Position numbers and translations under genes: made by a program. From Scilla litardierei (taxonomy: Eukaryota > Streptophyta > Magnoliopsida > Asparagales > Asparagaceae): a DNA stretch of 64,000 bases. Positions within the stretch are counted from its first letter, which is position 1, and every line of letters begins with the position of its first letter. Positions 30,701 through 41,759 of this stretch are shown here, one piece after another. The notes under the pieces were generated by a model. It did not search any database. It was not told where the DNA came from and saw nothing but the letters and a program-made list of their open reading frames with translations. The DNA is taken from the NCBI GenBank assembly GCA_030789695.1, contig CM061140.1:175174319-175238318 (forward strand), written 5' to 3'.

Positions 30701-31077
30701 TTGGGAAGAGAGGCAAGCTGAGTCCGAGGTTCATTGGACCGTTCGATGTTCTGGAGAGAGTTGGAGCTGTGGCTTATCGCTTGGCGTTGCCACCGTCGCT
30801 TGTGGGAGTTCACGACGTATTTCACGTATCTCAGTTACGACGATACGTTAGTGATCCATCCCACGCTGTGGATTTCTCGGAGATTACGGTTCGTCCGGAT
30901 CTGTCTTATGATCAGCAACCCGTTGAGATTCTGGATCGTCGACAGAAGCAACTGAGGAATAAGACCGTCGACTTGGTTCGTGTGCAGTGGCGTCACGGTT
31001 CCCCCGGTGAGTCTACCTGGGAGCGTGAAGATGAGATGAGAGAGCGTTTCCCGCACCTTTTCCCGAGCAGTGCTTGA
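27752..31077 (+). CDS. pol: Element E Pol: protease, RT, RNase H, integrase, chromodomain
   Basis: Open from before the acceptor to TGA at 31077, about 1107 codons after splicing. In order: aspartic protease FDSGAS; RT with [35 protein letters not shown] and the catalytic FIDD; RNase H with [10 protein letters not shown], the phrase [12 protein letters not shown] and TDHKSLKYI; integrase zinc finger (H...H...CLVC), the catalytic D/D/E in [15 protein letters not shown] and QSERTIQ; then the [20 protein letters not shown] block; and a chromodomain ending [17 protein letters not shown]. All catalytic residues are present. The chromodomain class is thought to aim integration at marked chromatin. 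The first in-frame start codon is TTG, which supports the spliced Gag-Pol reading. Confidence 0.95.
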
Positions 31078-31107
31078 TGTTGATTCCGAGGACGGAATCA
31101 TTTCTAA

Positions 31108-31118
31108 GGCGGAGAGGA
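31108..31118 (+). other. Polypurine tract of element E
   Basis: GGCGGAGAGGA immediately precedes the 3' LTR; the plus-strand priming site of reverse transcription. Confidence 0.75.
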
Positions 31119-33677
31119 TGTAACGGTACGTTTTCGTTGTACTTCGTTCGTGCACGTGCTTTTGGCCGTGCACGTGTTTATTTTAGACTTTATTTGATTG
31201 TGAACACTTTTGTGTGATATGCCGTTGCGAACGTCTCGGAGAGTATTAAATAGTGGCACTAATTTGGAACGACGTTTCTCGAGTCGTTTTTCCACAATTT
31301 GAACTCACTCGATGAGACGTGACGACTTTCACTTTTGACGGGAGACGTTTCTATTTTTAGTTTCGTCGTCCGACGTCGAATTTGAGATCCGTCTTCTTAG
31401 TTAGCTCACATTCGTCGCCACGATCACAACGATATTTATTTTATAATTTTTGGAGTTTATTTGACCACTTTTATAATTTTTACAAGTTTTATATTATTTT
31501 TAATAATTTATTTTTAAATTAATTTCGGCCAAATAAAATTTATTTGAGTTTAAAACGTTTTAAAGAATTTTTGAGCCAATTTCCAGCTCATTTGGACCTG
31601 GTCAAATCCTAGATTGGGTTGGAGAAGTTTAAATTCAAATTTCAAATCTTTTTGAATTCTAATCCTATTAGATTTAGCCCTAGACCAAGTCAACCCACCT
31701 ATACTATATAAGCAACCCCTAGCAAGTCCTATTTTCTAAAGAAATTAGCCCTAGCCTCTTCCAAACTCATTTTGGACGTTGCGACGAATCGTCGCAACGT
31801 TGCGACGTTCAGCCCCGTACGACCGAGGAAAACAGCTCCGTTCGCCCGCTCAGACCGAGGCCCAACCCCGCAATCTCGCCGCTCCGCACCGCTGCCATCG
31901 ACCCCCGTCCGTTCCCCCGCTTGACCGAGAGGAGCTCTCGGTCTGACCGGTCGCCCCGCTCCGCACCGACGGCCACTTGTCGCAACCCCGCATCCGTCGC
32001 ACCACTTGCCTCCGTGGGCCCCCCAAGTTCTCCAGAGCTATTGTGGGTTCCCCAAAGGTCCCTAGGACTACTGTGGGCCCCACTTTGGTACGTTCTCTTC
32101 GACGACTTGCCGCGTACGACGTCGTCGCACGTCGTAGCCCGTCGTCGCACGTACGAGCTTTGGAATCTGGAATCGTCGCCCGGGATATTTTCTCTGAATT
32201 TCCAGCGAGGAATCTAATTGGAATCTGGACGTGGAGCGCGATCTTATTATTCCAACCCCCGGCGTCGCTACCCGACGCCGGTGTAGCTCTCGCGTCGTGT
32301 TGAGGTAACGTTTTGCACCCCTAGGACCCCCAACCCAATTGCATGCTAATCAAGACTAAAAATCAGTATTTTAAAGTATTTTTAAATGTTTTAGAATCAC
32401 TAATCAAGATTAATAAAACGGATGTAGGCCGGTGGACTTGTGCACGTAGGAATCGTGACTTTGGACTCGTTGGACGGTGTTTTCTTGACGTGATAGTTAC
32501 AGGCAAGTGAAACTTGCCAACTCTTGTGTAGGGCCATGTTTTTAGGCCACTTACTTGCTTTTAGCGTAAAAGAGACTAGTCAGTGAAATGATAGCTGGCT
32601 AGACGCCTACTTGATCTAGTTTGACAACGAAACTAGATCCGTCACCTAAATAATCTAGCTTGACAACGAAGCTAGATCCAACCCTTAAATTGGTCATTCA
32701 TGCATGCTAAACTGTCACGTTTACTTTTCTTACCTGTACGCTTTACTACTTGCCATGCCATGTCATCCATGCATTGAATGTTGCATCGTAGCACACGCTA
32801 CAATACTGTCCTCGTACTACTTGTCCGGCTAGGTGCACCCCTACGCCATACTTGTTTATACACTTCCTGGCTCGTGGACCAGAAGCGGGCCTCATGTGTT
32901 GGCCAGAAACCAATGCCCGATACACGTGGAGGGGTAGGGATAAACGGTTACTTGAGCTTAGGAGTTGGCCCGCGCAGCCACTCTAGCCAAAAGACGGAAT
33001 CTCTGTGCACGAGGTGCTTACTTTACTTGTCGTGTACTCGTCTTGTGAATGTCATGCCATGCTCGTACTTTACTTTACTTTACTTGACCTGTTGCACCCA
33101 TTACTTTAACTGCCATGTCATTGCATCATGCTAGAACTTTTAGGTTGCTCTTACTTGTACTTTCAGTTTCACTTGCACAAGTCTTTTAGACTTGCTGACA
33201 TGTGCCCCTTGCTCTTTTGGGTGCCACATGTTAGACCCCGAGCTAGAGACAGTTGCTGAGGACGAGGTGTTTGCTGACGCTGAGCCCGAGCCTACGTTCG
33301 TCGAGGAGTTCGAGGACACCGGAGACCAGTCTTAGAGACTGATTTTACTTGCTTTTGCTTTAGGTTGCTGTTAGATGTCGGTGCTTGCACCTTTTCTTTG
33401 TTTTCGTACTTTGTACTTTTGTTGGCCATGCTGGGCCTCTTTTAGACTCTTTTATTTTAGCCTGGTGGCTTTTCTGCGTTGTTGAGATTTATTATTATGG
33501 ATATTCTGAGATGTTCTTTTTGTCTCTTTCGTTATTATTATTTTTGTTTCGTTTCGCGTTGCAAGGACCTGCAGTTTAAAGTGATTGACGCTTATCGGAC
33601 TTGCGGCTTTGTAGCTTCAAGTCTGAGCGGACCTTCTCACGCTTCGCCTCCACGTTTTTGGGAAGCGGGGCGTGACA
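31119..33677 (+). repeat. 3' LTR of element E
   Basis: 2559 bp, four transitions away from the 5' LTR in my reading. TATA at 31705-31712. Confidence 0.96.
33228..33335 (+). CDS. 35-codon acidic ORF in element E 3' LTR
   Basis: Same frame as 25954-26061, with one of the four LTR differences falling in it (ACT to GCT, T18A). The frame is intact in both LTRs. Confidence 0.35.
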   Translation: MLDPELETVAEDEVFADAEPEPTFVEEFEDTGDQS

Positions 33678-33682
33678 ACTGG

Positions 33683-34996
33683 ACCGCAATGTCGCGAATC
33701 ATGATTGTATGACACCCTGGACTATATCTAGTCAATGCGTTATAAATCTTATTAAAGATTAATTCGTATCCCTCCTTGATTTTGGAGCTTGGTAACTCAA
33801 AGAAGACAATTATAGTTGTTGAGTCTCCTCAAGCTGTGATTTGTTTTTTCTTTTAAGGAACAAACTCCAACATACATGTGATGTAGTCTAGACTTGACCC
33901 AAATCGATGCGTCGGGTCTCCTCGAGTATCGATTTAAGTCAAATCTGGACACGAAATCAAGGGTCTGACTAGACCAGTCATTATGATTTATTGAGTCTCC
34001 TCAAGATCATAAGTGACTGTGGGTAAAAATCGACAGGGAATCACATGTGATGTGATTGACCAAGAGTTAGTCTACCAGTCATGGAACCAATCAACTTGTT
34101 GAGTCTCCTCAAGGTTGTGAGGTTCGGGATGATTGGATCCCTCTTTCAATAATTTTTAAATTCGATTAAATCGTTCGTTATTAAGCTTTAAAACGATCGT
34201 AAAAATAGTGGGAGGATATAGATAGATGAAAGCCAATCTACCTATATTTAATATTGAACATATGCAAAAACTAGGGCAAGACTATGTTTACCGAAGGAAT
34301 CAAAATATAATATTGGAATAAGTTAACTGGTCAAATAGTTGATTGATTGAATATCAAGTTAAATTCTAATTGATGGAATTAAACTATATTCTCGTTGACA
34401 TTAAATGACCTTCTAAAGAACAGACTTAAGAAATATGATTTCATTAAGTTCTGGGTCCAACAAATAAATTAAAGCTACATGTCACTCTTCTCTATATGAG
34501 GCAGCTTGACATATAGGATATTCGAAGTATGTTTCTCCCCACAACTTGTCGAGCTACCCTCAAGGTTGTATGGACAAACAATTCTGATCCGCAAAGTTCG
34601 AAAATTCGATCAAACCGTTTGAGTCGAATACGAGTGCATGAGCGGTGCAAGACTATGTATCCTAACCAGATCTTGAGACAAGCAACTTCTTGAGCTAAAC
34701 TCGAGATTGCAAAGCTCAAGCGTTTGGATACATAAGATGCTTGCATAGCTATTTATGTTGTGTTAATTAATATCTAAATGTGATTTAGAAAAGGAAGAAG
34801 GCACTCCGGAAAGTCAATTGAGAAAGTTAGTTTAATTTATCATTAGTAAAGGCAAAAGTAGGAGGAAATGAAAATGTGATATATTTTGATGTCACGATTT
34901 CAGAATAAATAGTTATACAAAAACGTCTAACACATTTTTTGGACGAATGTCGTCACCTTGCTTCGGAAGCAATGTTTTGTGTTAAGTAATTTGTAA

Positions 34997-35031
<35 letters not shown>

Positions 35032-36490
35032 TGATAATATATAAATACACAAGATAGTAGCAAACTTATATGGTAAAATAGACTAGGCCGTATCGAGAGA
35101 CTAAGCTTCACAAGTCACATAAAGAGGGGTCTGACCTCTCGTATTATGAAGTCTACGGACACTTGTGAGTCTTATCCTCTTAGATAAAATTGGCCGAAAC
35201 CCATCTGTAAGACAGTGGGAAAATGAGTTGTCGAACTCGGTCTGGTACATACTGATGTACCCGAGTCTAGATCAACCAAAATAAGTTATTCGTATATTTT
35301 ATTAAGACACGTGTTCTTGATGAAACACAAGTCTGAAAAAATAAAGAACGAAAAGACAAAAGTATTTAAACTGATTCGATTAGATCGAATGGTTAAATAC
35401 TTAGTTACATAAAATCTTGTGTAATTAAATAAAAATGTGATTTTCTCTCAGGTCAAGTCTGTTAACACATCAGTGTGTTAAATGGTATGAATCACACTTA
35501 GTTAGACTCGGTGCGATACATAACAAGTGACTCTGAGTTAAGTCCTTCTTCTGGGTTAAGTCCCAGATAGTAATGCCTAGATTTTGATAATGTCCTGTGA
35601 GGACATTATCAATAAGATATTCATTAAATCAATCATTAGGAAGTTGTATAATTACTCGAATTTCGTGAGACGAAGAGTCGAGTTAAACATCATAACTGGT
35701 GATGACTTAGTCAACTTCCGGGATGAAATTCGGAGTAGTAACTCCGATTTATAACTTGATGCAATCAGAATAGGTTCGTGTGCGTAAATAAATTTTGGAA
35801 TTTAGTTTACGTGCCCAAGGAAAATGTTTCCTCACTTTCTACAAGTAAATCTTTAAGTTGAAAGATTGGTGCAGAAAAGAAAGTAGTGAAGTGCAATCAT
35901 GTTGGTCGAGAACGGTTTTCATCCTAATTCCTATAAAATGGATTATGTTGAAACCGTCTCGCCGGCAGATGTGCACAGATCTACTCGGACCAAACTCGAT
36001 GTAAAACGCTTAAGTTGACCATGAAAATTGGAGCATTCACTTATAAGTTCGTTTTTCTAAATATGATTTAGACGGACCAACTTATATGAATTAGCCAGAA
36101 AGTTTTCAAGGTCAGTGGGAGCGTATAAATTACATGCGAGGCATCAAAGGGATGGAACATATATTTTGACAAAGTGATCAAAAGAGTTTGATACTTTATC
36201 AGAAATAACTATGAGCCATTTGAAATGACCAGAAACTAATTTAAATGATTATCGTAAGGTACGATGAACTGGATAAGATCCAAGTAAATAAAAATATTAT
36301 GGATTCCGAACGACCAAGTGAATTATTTGAATGAGATTCAAATGGTTGGTCTAACATGAACATAGAAACCCCTTAAGTCTATAGTGTAGACGGTTTTAGC
36401 AGATCCACTCACGAAGGCTCTACCACATGAAGTCGGGAAAACTTATGTGTAAAAACGGTATTAGATACCGAGATAAATGGGCCTGAGTGC
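33683..36490 (+). pseudogene. Decayed interior of element D, with Copia RNase H end
   Basis: No long ORF. At 36393-36453 one frame reads VLADPLTKALPHEVGKTYV, the hallmark end of Copia RNase H (usually ...ADPLTKALP...), followed by stops and the PPT. Upstream the phrase TTGAGTCTCCTCAAG or variants appears near 33820, 33912, 33996 and 34097, and looser forms near 34545 and 34695. An (AT)n run lies at 34998-35027. The element is too worn to assign the other pol domains. Confidence 0.55.
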
Positions 36491-36500
36491 AAGTGGGAGA
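36491..36500 (+). other. Polypurine tract of element D
   Basis: AAGTGGGAGA directly before TGTTGAGAG; GTGCAAGTGGGAGATGTT is a frequent plant Copia junction. Confidence 0.7.
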
Positions 36501-37141
36501 TGTTGAGAGATGATACCCTCGAGGCTATCTATCTTCATGTGTGAATAGCACAAACATCTTGTTCAAAATAACAGTAAGCTGTTTGGTAATAATTTATCTA
36601 AAGTTATGTTATAATGTAGTTAACATTAGATATTAACTTAGGTAAAGTCTTGAGACTTTATGCAAGGTCAAACATGTATCGAGATGCGTATCTCGATCAT
36701 GGAGAAATGTTTGACCGTCTGTAGCATAAGTTTAAAAGGGTTCGTGGTCGTAGATGTTTCGAGACAAGGATATCTAAACATCGGATAGACCATTGTGTCT
36801 TAGTCTTCACCGTTTAGCGGTGGCGATGATCTCATGATCGCTTGACTTGGCGAAGTCGTAGACGAGACACAGGTGCTCATTAGAGAATGAGTTCACTGAA
36901 CGATCCACAAGAGTTATCATATGGTTATTTTGACCAATCTGTCAATGATAACTCTGAGTGATGATAGGCTAGTTGGTCTTTTGACTTGAGGTCATTTTGA
37001 CGAACCTGTGCGTGAACGGTGCCACTTAGATCAAATGACCTAGCTTCGAGGCAAGGCATGTCGAAAGGTCTTTGATTGGGTGACACTTGAAGCGTATGCG
37101 GAGAGTAATGACCAAGAGAGGATTTGTCTCTTGTTAAGCAT
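36501..37141 (+). mobile_element. Probable truncated 3' LTR of element D
   Basis: Starts TGTTGAGAGATGATACCCTC after the PPT, which recalls the 5' LTR start TGTAGAGGAATATGCCCTC. Beyond that I see little likeness to 21287-22505, so it may be the LTR of a different Copia family or a very diverged partner. It breaks off at the CACTA boundary and does not resume after 42124. Confidence 0.45.
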
Positions 37142-37297
37142 ATGTACAAAAAAGTATATTCAAATCATCTATACCTCTAACCCTACAAACAAACAAAGCA
37201 TATGATCAAATAAGTTAAAGAACACACATGTTATTATAAGAGTTCTAATAACATGTCAAAAAACAGTAAATATGGAATATAAATATTAAATATGTAC

Positions 37298-37771
37298 CTA
37301 GCGATGGAGCTCTAGTAACATGTCACGAAGTTGTTGCATTTGTGGATACCTTACTAAATCCAGTTTTCGATTCTCCTCTATAATTTGTTTTCGTTCTTCC
37401 TCTCTTCGCCCATATTCCTCCTCTCTTCTCTGTTGTTCATCCTCTCTTCACCTATATTCATCATCTCTTTTCTTCTGTTCCTCCTCTCTTCGCCAATATT
37501 CATCATCTCTTTGCATATGTTCTTCCTCTCTTGCAAGTTCTCGTTGACGATATTCCTCTAATTGCTTTTGCATGGACATGATTTGAGAGAATGTAGTTCC
37601 ACTGGATTGTGTAGAAGTAGAACCGAAACGAGTCTTTGCTGTCACACCAGGTCCATAAGAACGTTGATGACCACTATGTTGTGGAGGCATCACCTGATTG
37701 TATGTAGCATCATCTATAGACGTGGGTAGGATTCCTCCATTCTTTTCTGTTGCCACCGCACGCCGTTCATC
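37298..37771 (-). pseudogene. Transposase_24-like (plant En/Spm-associated) gene, last exon
   Basis: Acceptor ATTATGCAG|GATG at 37772. The frame contains DATYNQVMPPQHSGHQRSYG, which fits the plant Ptta/En/Spm (Transposase_24) phrase YNQVMGP..HG..RGYG. A Gln/Arg/Glu-rich coiled-coil repeat (REEEH, WRREEEQKK, RREEEYGRREEER) follows, and the frame ends LRDMLLELHR-stop at 37298. One in-frame TGA at 37448-37450 breaks the coiled coil, probably CGA to TGA. The family is an accessory DNA-binding type protein of CACTA elements. Confidence 0.7.
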
Positions 37772-37859
37772 CTGCATAATTTAGACAAGCAATCATAATC
37801 CTAATGATATGCATATAAGAGAAATAGACAACTAAAGTTCGAAATATTTCTTGACATAC

Positions 37860-37961
37860 AATCAACTCCTTCGCTTTTGGATCAGATGCCACATTATTGG
37901 AGCGTGAATGCAAATGGATGAACATATCTCCATCTGATGGTTCCACACCATTTGTCTTAGT
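37860..37961 (-). pseudogene. Transposase_24-like gene, preceding exon
   Basis: 34 codons between GTGAATAG|ACTAAG and GTTGATT|GTATGT, phase 0 at both ends and in frame with the next exon. It reads TKTNGVEPSDGDMFIHLHSR, resembling the family's stretch before the YNQVMGP exon. Confidence 0.6.
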
Positions 37962-38009
37962 CTATTCACAAAAAAACATAATAATTATTTACATATGAAA
38001 TGAAGTTAG

Positions 38010-38169
38010 AAATAACATGACATGATTCATAAAAATGGTGTTCTCTCCGCTCATGACATTGTCCATAGAGTGCAGGTTGACTTGTGCATACATGACTATT
38101 GAGCCTAACACATCGGTGCAGCTCCCTTGAAGGATTATCATACTGTTTTGATCTTGATCCAAAGTGAGC
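38010..38169 (-). pseudogene. Captured HD-Zip IV exon (post-START region)
   Basis: Acceptor TTTACAG|GCTCAC at 38170. One frame reads DQNSMIILQGSCTDVLGSIV then MYAQVNLHSMDNVMSG. HD-Zip IV proteins (GL2/PDF2/ROC) have the conserved N..MLILQESCTD.SGS.VVYAPVD...M..VM.GG here. The likeness fades after about 38040. The frame is offset relative to the preceding exon if the visible splice sites are used, so the fragment is not functional as a gene. Confidence 0.78.
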
Positions 38170-38369
38170 CTGTAAATATATTTTTTCCGTAACAATTGGA
38201 CCCCAAGAATTAGCATCATGCAATCAAACTGAAAATGCCAGACATTGCAATTTATGAGGATTAAGTCTAGCTCAGCTTAATATCGCTCCCTTTACCAGGG
38301 GCAAAAACAAAAACGAATGAAAAGCCTACATTTTGCTCCATAAACAAATAAAAAAGCAAAGAAGCTTAC

Positions 38370-38459
38370 GCGTAGCAGAGAGATAGAGTTCCCTGGGTTT
38401 AAGCTGGTCGTAATTTTAGTGACCTCTTGCACCATATTGCCATTAGACATGACATCGTA
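38370..38459 (-). pseudogene. Captured HD-Zip IV exon (WDILSNGG region)
   Basis: Exactly 30 codons between TTATACAG and GTAAGC, phase 0 both sides. It reads YDVMSNGNMVQEVTKITTSL then NPGNSISLLR. This fits the HD-Zip IV segment (E)WDILSNGG..QEMAHI..G.D.GN.VSLLR that directly precedes the SCTD exon, and the order on the minus strand is the same as in the genes. Confidence 0.78.
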
Positions 38460-38668
38460 CTGTATAAAATTAGACATATATAAATATCTAAGGATGGTTC
38501 TATATATTTGCCAAATCGGGTGAGGGCTCAACTATGAACAAATCTTAGGTTAGCAGCAGCAGGAAATAGCGTATAGCTTAAACAAAGCAGTGCATGTTCC
38601 CAGATTATTCATTGCATCAAGAGGTCTCATCAGATATCGTATATGGAAAAGGGGAATAACTACCCTAC

Positions 38669-38796
38669 CTATTTCTTCTTGAATGTAAAACGTATGAGAA
38701 TGGTGCTCTGAAGAGAACATGCAGTCCATAAGCAATGTATAACTAAATGGATGCGATTGATGCCATCGCTTGGAATGCAACCAGGCTTTCAAGTGA
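38669..38796 (-). pseudogene. Captured HD-Zip IV START-domain exon, degraded
   Basis: Bounded by CTTGCAG and GTAGGG. One frame reads SLVAFQAMASIASI followed by TAG, which lines up with the START phrase SGLAFGA.RW.A.LQ (the stop at the Q, CAG to TAG). It is weaker than the two exons downstream, but lies in the right order before them. Confidence 0.45.
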
Positions 38797-39499
38797 CTGC
38801 AAGGCATGAAAATGAAGTTTATTTAATCAAAACTTTGAAAAGGCTTTCGAAATTAAATGTTTTGCATATATCATTAACATAACTAATTATGAACATAGTA
38901 GGCATAGCTTTTTGGCTGGTTCATTATATTTAAGATGCATAATTCCATCTTCTTTTTCAACTTCTAATACCCGTCTACAGAAATATTTAGAAATACATAT
39001 TTTCTCCTATATTTATCAGATAAAAATCTATTTAAGTATAACCTTGTCCATTCATACACTATATCACATGCATATCTTAATGATCTCTTTTTAGAAATTG
39101 ACTATGCTAGTATCCAGGGAAAAAAGGACTCGGGCATTTTTTTTCCGTCAATCATAAAGAGAATCATCGATATCCATGCATTTAAATACATATTTGGTGT
39201 ACCTGGGATAAAGAAAAATGCAACTAGAAACATGAGTAAAACAAGATTCCTGATATCTTTTAAAAATTCATGCAAAAAATAGGGCATGAACTTAGAAAAG
39301 GAATTAGAAACATGAGTTCAACAACATTTCTGATCTTTTTAGAAAAATTATATGCTAGGAATAAAACATGAATCTAGCACTGGCAATGCATATCAGAGAT
39401 AAGTAAAAAAGTAGATTGAAACATGAGGAAGGCTAGATCTATGTTATCTTTTAAAAAACATACATGTAAAGGGTAAAGCATGAACATAGTATCGTCAAT

Positions 39500-39630
39500 G
39501 ACATGCAGAATGCTATAACCGATGATAACCAGACGGCATTCCTAGAAACCACCGGGTCTCTTTGAGCTACATGACGGAAAGAAACCATAATGATAATCAA
39601 CTCAATGGAACTGAATTGGAGTCCTTCAAG
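39500..39630 (-). pseudogene. Possible further HD-Zip IV START exon
   Basis: After the acceptor GATTTCAG an open frame begins LEGLQFSSIELIIIMV, reminiscent of the (G)ALQLM.AELQVLSPLV start of a START exon. Only a weak likeness; supported mainly by its place upstream of the other HD-Zip IV exons. Confidence 0.3.
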
Positions 39631-39957
39631 CTGAAATCATAAAATGTGAATTAGCTCTATATTTTCTTTAATCATGTTCTCATATTTCCTTTCCGATCGA
39701 CACAACACAGAATCAAAATATTTTGAATATATACCTCTTTTTGAACATATATACGGATTGAAACTCAGCCAGAGCATCTTACCAATATTGTTCATGACCA
39801 GAAGCAGCAATAAACATAAGTACAATCAAGGCAATGCACAAGTTGGGCAAATATATCAAAGAAATTTTAACTTAATTAAGACATTTATTTTCTTCATATG
39901 ATATTTTTTTGATGAATGTATGACAGATAATTTAACAAAGAGGAAAAAAGAACCTAC

Positions 39958-40205
39958 CAGCAAGAAGACTTCGAAACAATTCATCGACAGCCAATGAGCG
40001 CTTTTCGTATCTATCATAAGCCTTGATGTCTATTTTCCTTCCTATTGGGATTACATCCATATTAATTTTCACAAACAACCCCATTGCTGCCTTGTCCGAG
40101 CTCCCATCATGGGATTGATCAGGAGTTTGTTTTGATGAAATGCTGATTAGATTCTTCCTGAATAAACGAATGTGATGCCATCCAACTACATGAGCAGAAG
40201 TAATT
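39958..40205 (-). pseudogene. Captured Aux/IAA exon, domains II and III, degron altered
   Basis: 248 nt between TTGTGTGCCAG and GTAGGT, with no stop. The frame has domain II as VVGWHHIRLFRKN (family VVGWPP[VI]R.[FY]RKN) and domain III as LFVKINMDVIPIGRKIDIKA then YDRYEKRSLAVDELFRSLLA, close to the IAA18/IAA26 group. Aux/IAA proteins repress auxin response factors in the nucleus; domain II is the TIR1/AFB degron. The central Pro-Pro is His-His here, a position where single changes are known to stabilise Aux/IAA proteins. Domain I is not seen and domain IV is not found downstream, so this is a fragment. Confidence 0.85.
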
Positions 40206-41040
40206 CTGGCACACAAAAATACAACTAATGAGACATTGTAAGCAATTCTAGCCCATAATAATATTTTGTTTGGGTTCACTTTTAATTTCAAATGTGAAAC
40301 TAATCATATACACTTTGCATCCATTTTTGAGCGTGTAGAAAATTAGAAATAAACAAAATTTACACAATTTATTTCTACAGAATTGAACAATGCCCATCCT
40401 CTCTTTAGAACAAAATTTAAGAAAGATAGATGTTTCAAAGAGAAACAACCAAAACCAAAAGGCAAAATTCAAGACTACATGCTGTTACATCTAAACGACA
40501 CAAAAATAATCAACAGAAATCTTTCTTAATTAAAACAGAGAGTTCTTATTAGAAAAAGCAAACAAAACATGCCATAAGTCTAACATAGAGCTCCTAAAAC
40601 ATCAAAATGCTTAATAAATTATTTGAACTCACATTGACAATTTATACTCAAACATTGAGCTAATGAAATGAAATTTAAAATCATCAAAAACATTTCCTCA
40701 TAAAACTATGAAAATCAAAAGCAAGTATGTACCCTTTTCTTCTGAACGATTAGTTTAGGCAATCTGTCAAACATTTGGCAAACTTATATACATCAAAAAG
40801 AAAATAAACACAAAAACATCATAAATTATATATTAGATAATAATAAGTCATTTGAAATTAATCATCTATCTATAGTCTACTTTGATAATAATTTGATTTA
40901 AAAACTTAAAAATAAAGGCACTTACCGATGCTCTTTACTCACCGTGGATTGATGGTGCTACCTCTGATCGTTTAAAAATCAAACAATAAAATTTATGACA
41001 TGTATTTGCGACAAAGAAATGATTTTTACAGGACAAATAC

Positions 41041-41169
41041 CTTGCCCTTCATGAAGGTGATGCGCCGCTTGAGCAAGAACGGGGGCTTGTTTGTCCTGCT
41101 CATGAAGAGCCTCTTCAAGGTCACCGCATTGAAGCTGCTCTCCATCCTTCTAACCAAAAACTTATACAA
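41041..41169 (-). pseudogene. Captured exon of ribosomal protein L18 (eL18) gene
   Basis: Exactly 43 codons between GGTGGCAG and GTATTT, phase 0 both sides, no stop. It reads [20 protein letters not shown] then [11 protein letters not shown] and FMKGK. Plant RPL18 has LY[RK]FLVRRT.S.FNAV.LKRLFMS..N..P.SL..L..FM.GK at this place (about residues 32-74). It is a fragment: the first and following exons were not found nearby. Confidence 0.85.
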
Positions 41170-41260
41170 CTGCCACCGAAACAAAACTACAAACAACAAA
41201 TCAAAAACACAAATTAATCAACAAACAATTTGAACAAAATGTGAGAGAGCGGGGGTTTAC

Positions 41261-41530
41261 CTGAAAAAGCCTCCAATCTCGAACAGAACCAATCTTCTGG
41301 CCTCGTCCTCTTTGCCAATCAAAAGCTGGAGGTCAACGGTTGCTAGGGCTCGATGGTCGGAGGTCGTCCTCTTTGCGATCCGCGGCCACCCTCATCTGCA
41401 AACGGATCGTATCTAGGGCTCGACGATTGCTTGGGAATATGCGAGAGAGCGGGGGATATTGAAATATATGGAAAAAATTTCGGTCTGAATTATTGTGGAA
41501 GACGGCGGCAATTAAATATGGGAGGGGTTT
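41261..41530 (-). other. Possible 5' exon of a CACTA chimeric transcript
   Basis: GC-richer minus-strand sequence ending in a good donor TTTTTCAG|GTAAAC (41261/41260), just inside the subterminal repeats. Frames are interrupted, so it would be mostly untranslated. It may itself be captured sequence, source unknown. Confidence 0.3.
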
Positions 41531-41759
41531 CGTGACCTTGGAACGAACAGGCGGGGAGTTTTCTCGGTAAATTGTTTGGGGGTGGGCGGGGAGATTTCGT
41601 GACCTATGAAATTATATACCAAAATTTGCTTAAGTTTTTTGCCAAACGCGGGAATGATTATTTCCAATTTGACATTATCTTTTCTTTAATTTGTGGGGAT
41701 GCCATTTATTTACAATTTACCATTACAAATTTATATGAACTACAAAAAACTTTTCGTTC

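Larger units (their letters stand above)
23845..33677 (+). mobile_element. Element E, full-length young Tekay-type Ty3 chromovirus
   Basis: 9833 bp. Two LTRs of exactly 2559 bp (23845-26403 and 31119-33677), both TGTAACGG...GGCGTGACA, flanked by the perfect duplication ACTGG (23840-23844 and 33678-33682). Only four differences between LTRs were seen, all transitions: near 24104, 24472, 24750 and 25998 and their partners 7274 nt later. Gag and pol have no stop or frameshift, and pol ends in a chromodomain. It sits inside element D. It looks complete apart from an unclear primer binding site. Confidence 0.97.

Noticed and set aside
36501..37141. Confident pairing with LTR 21287-22505
   Set aside because: Only the first bases and the PPT/PBS logic agree; the rest does not look alike by eye.
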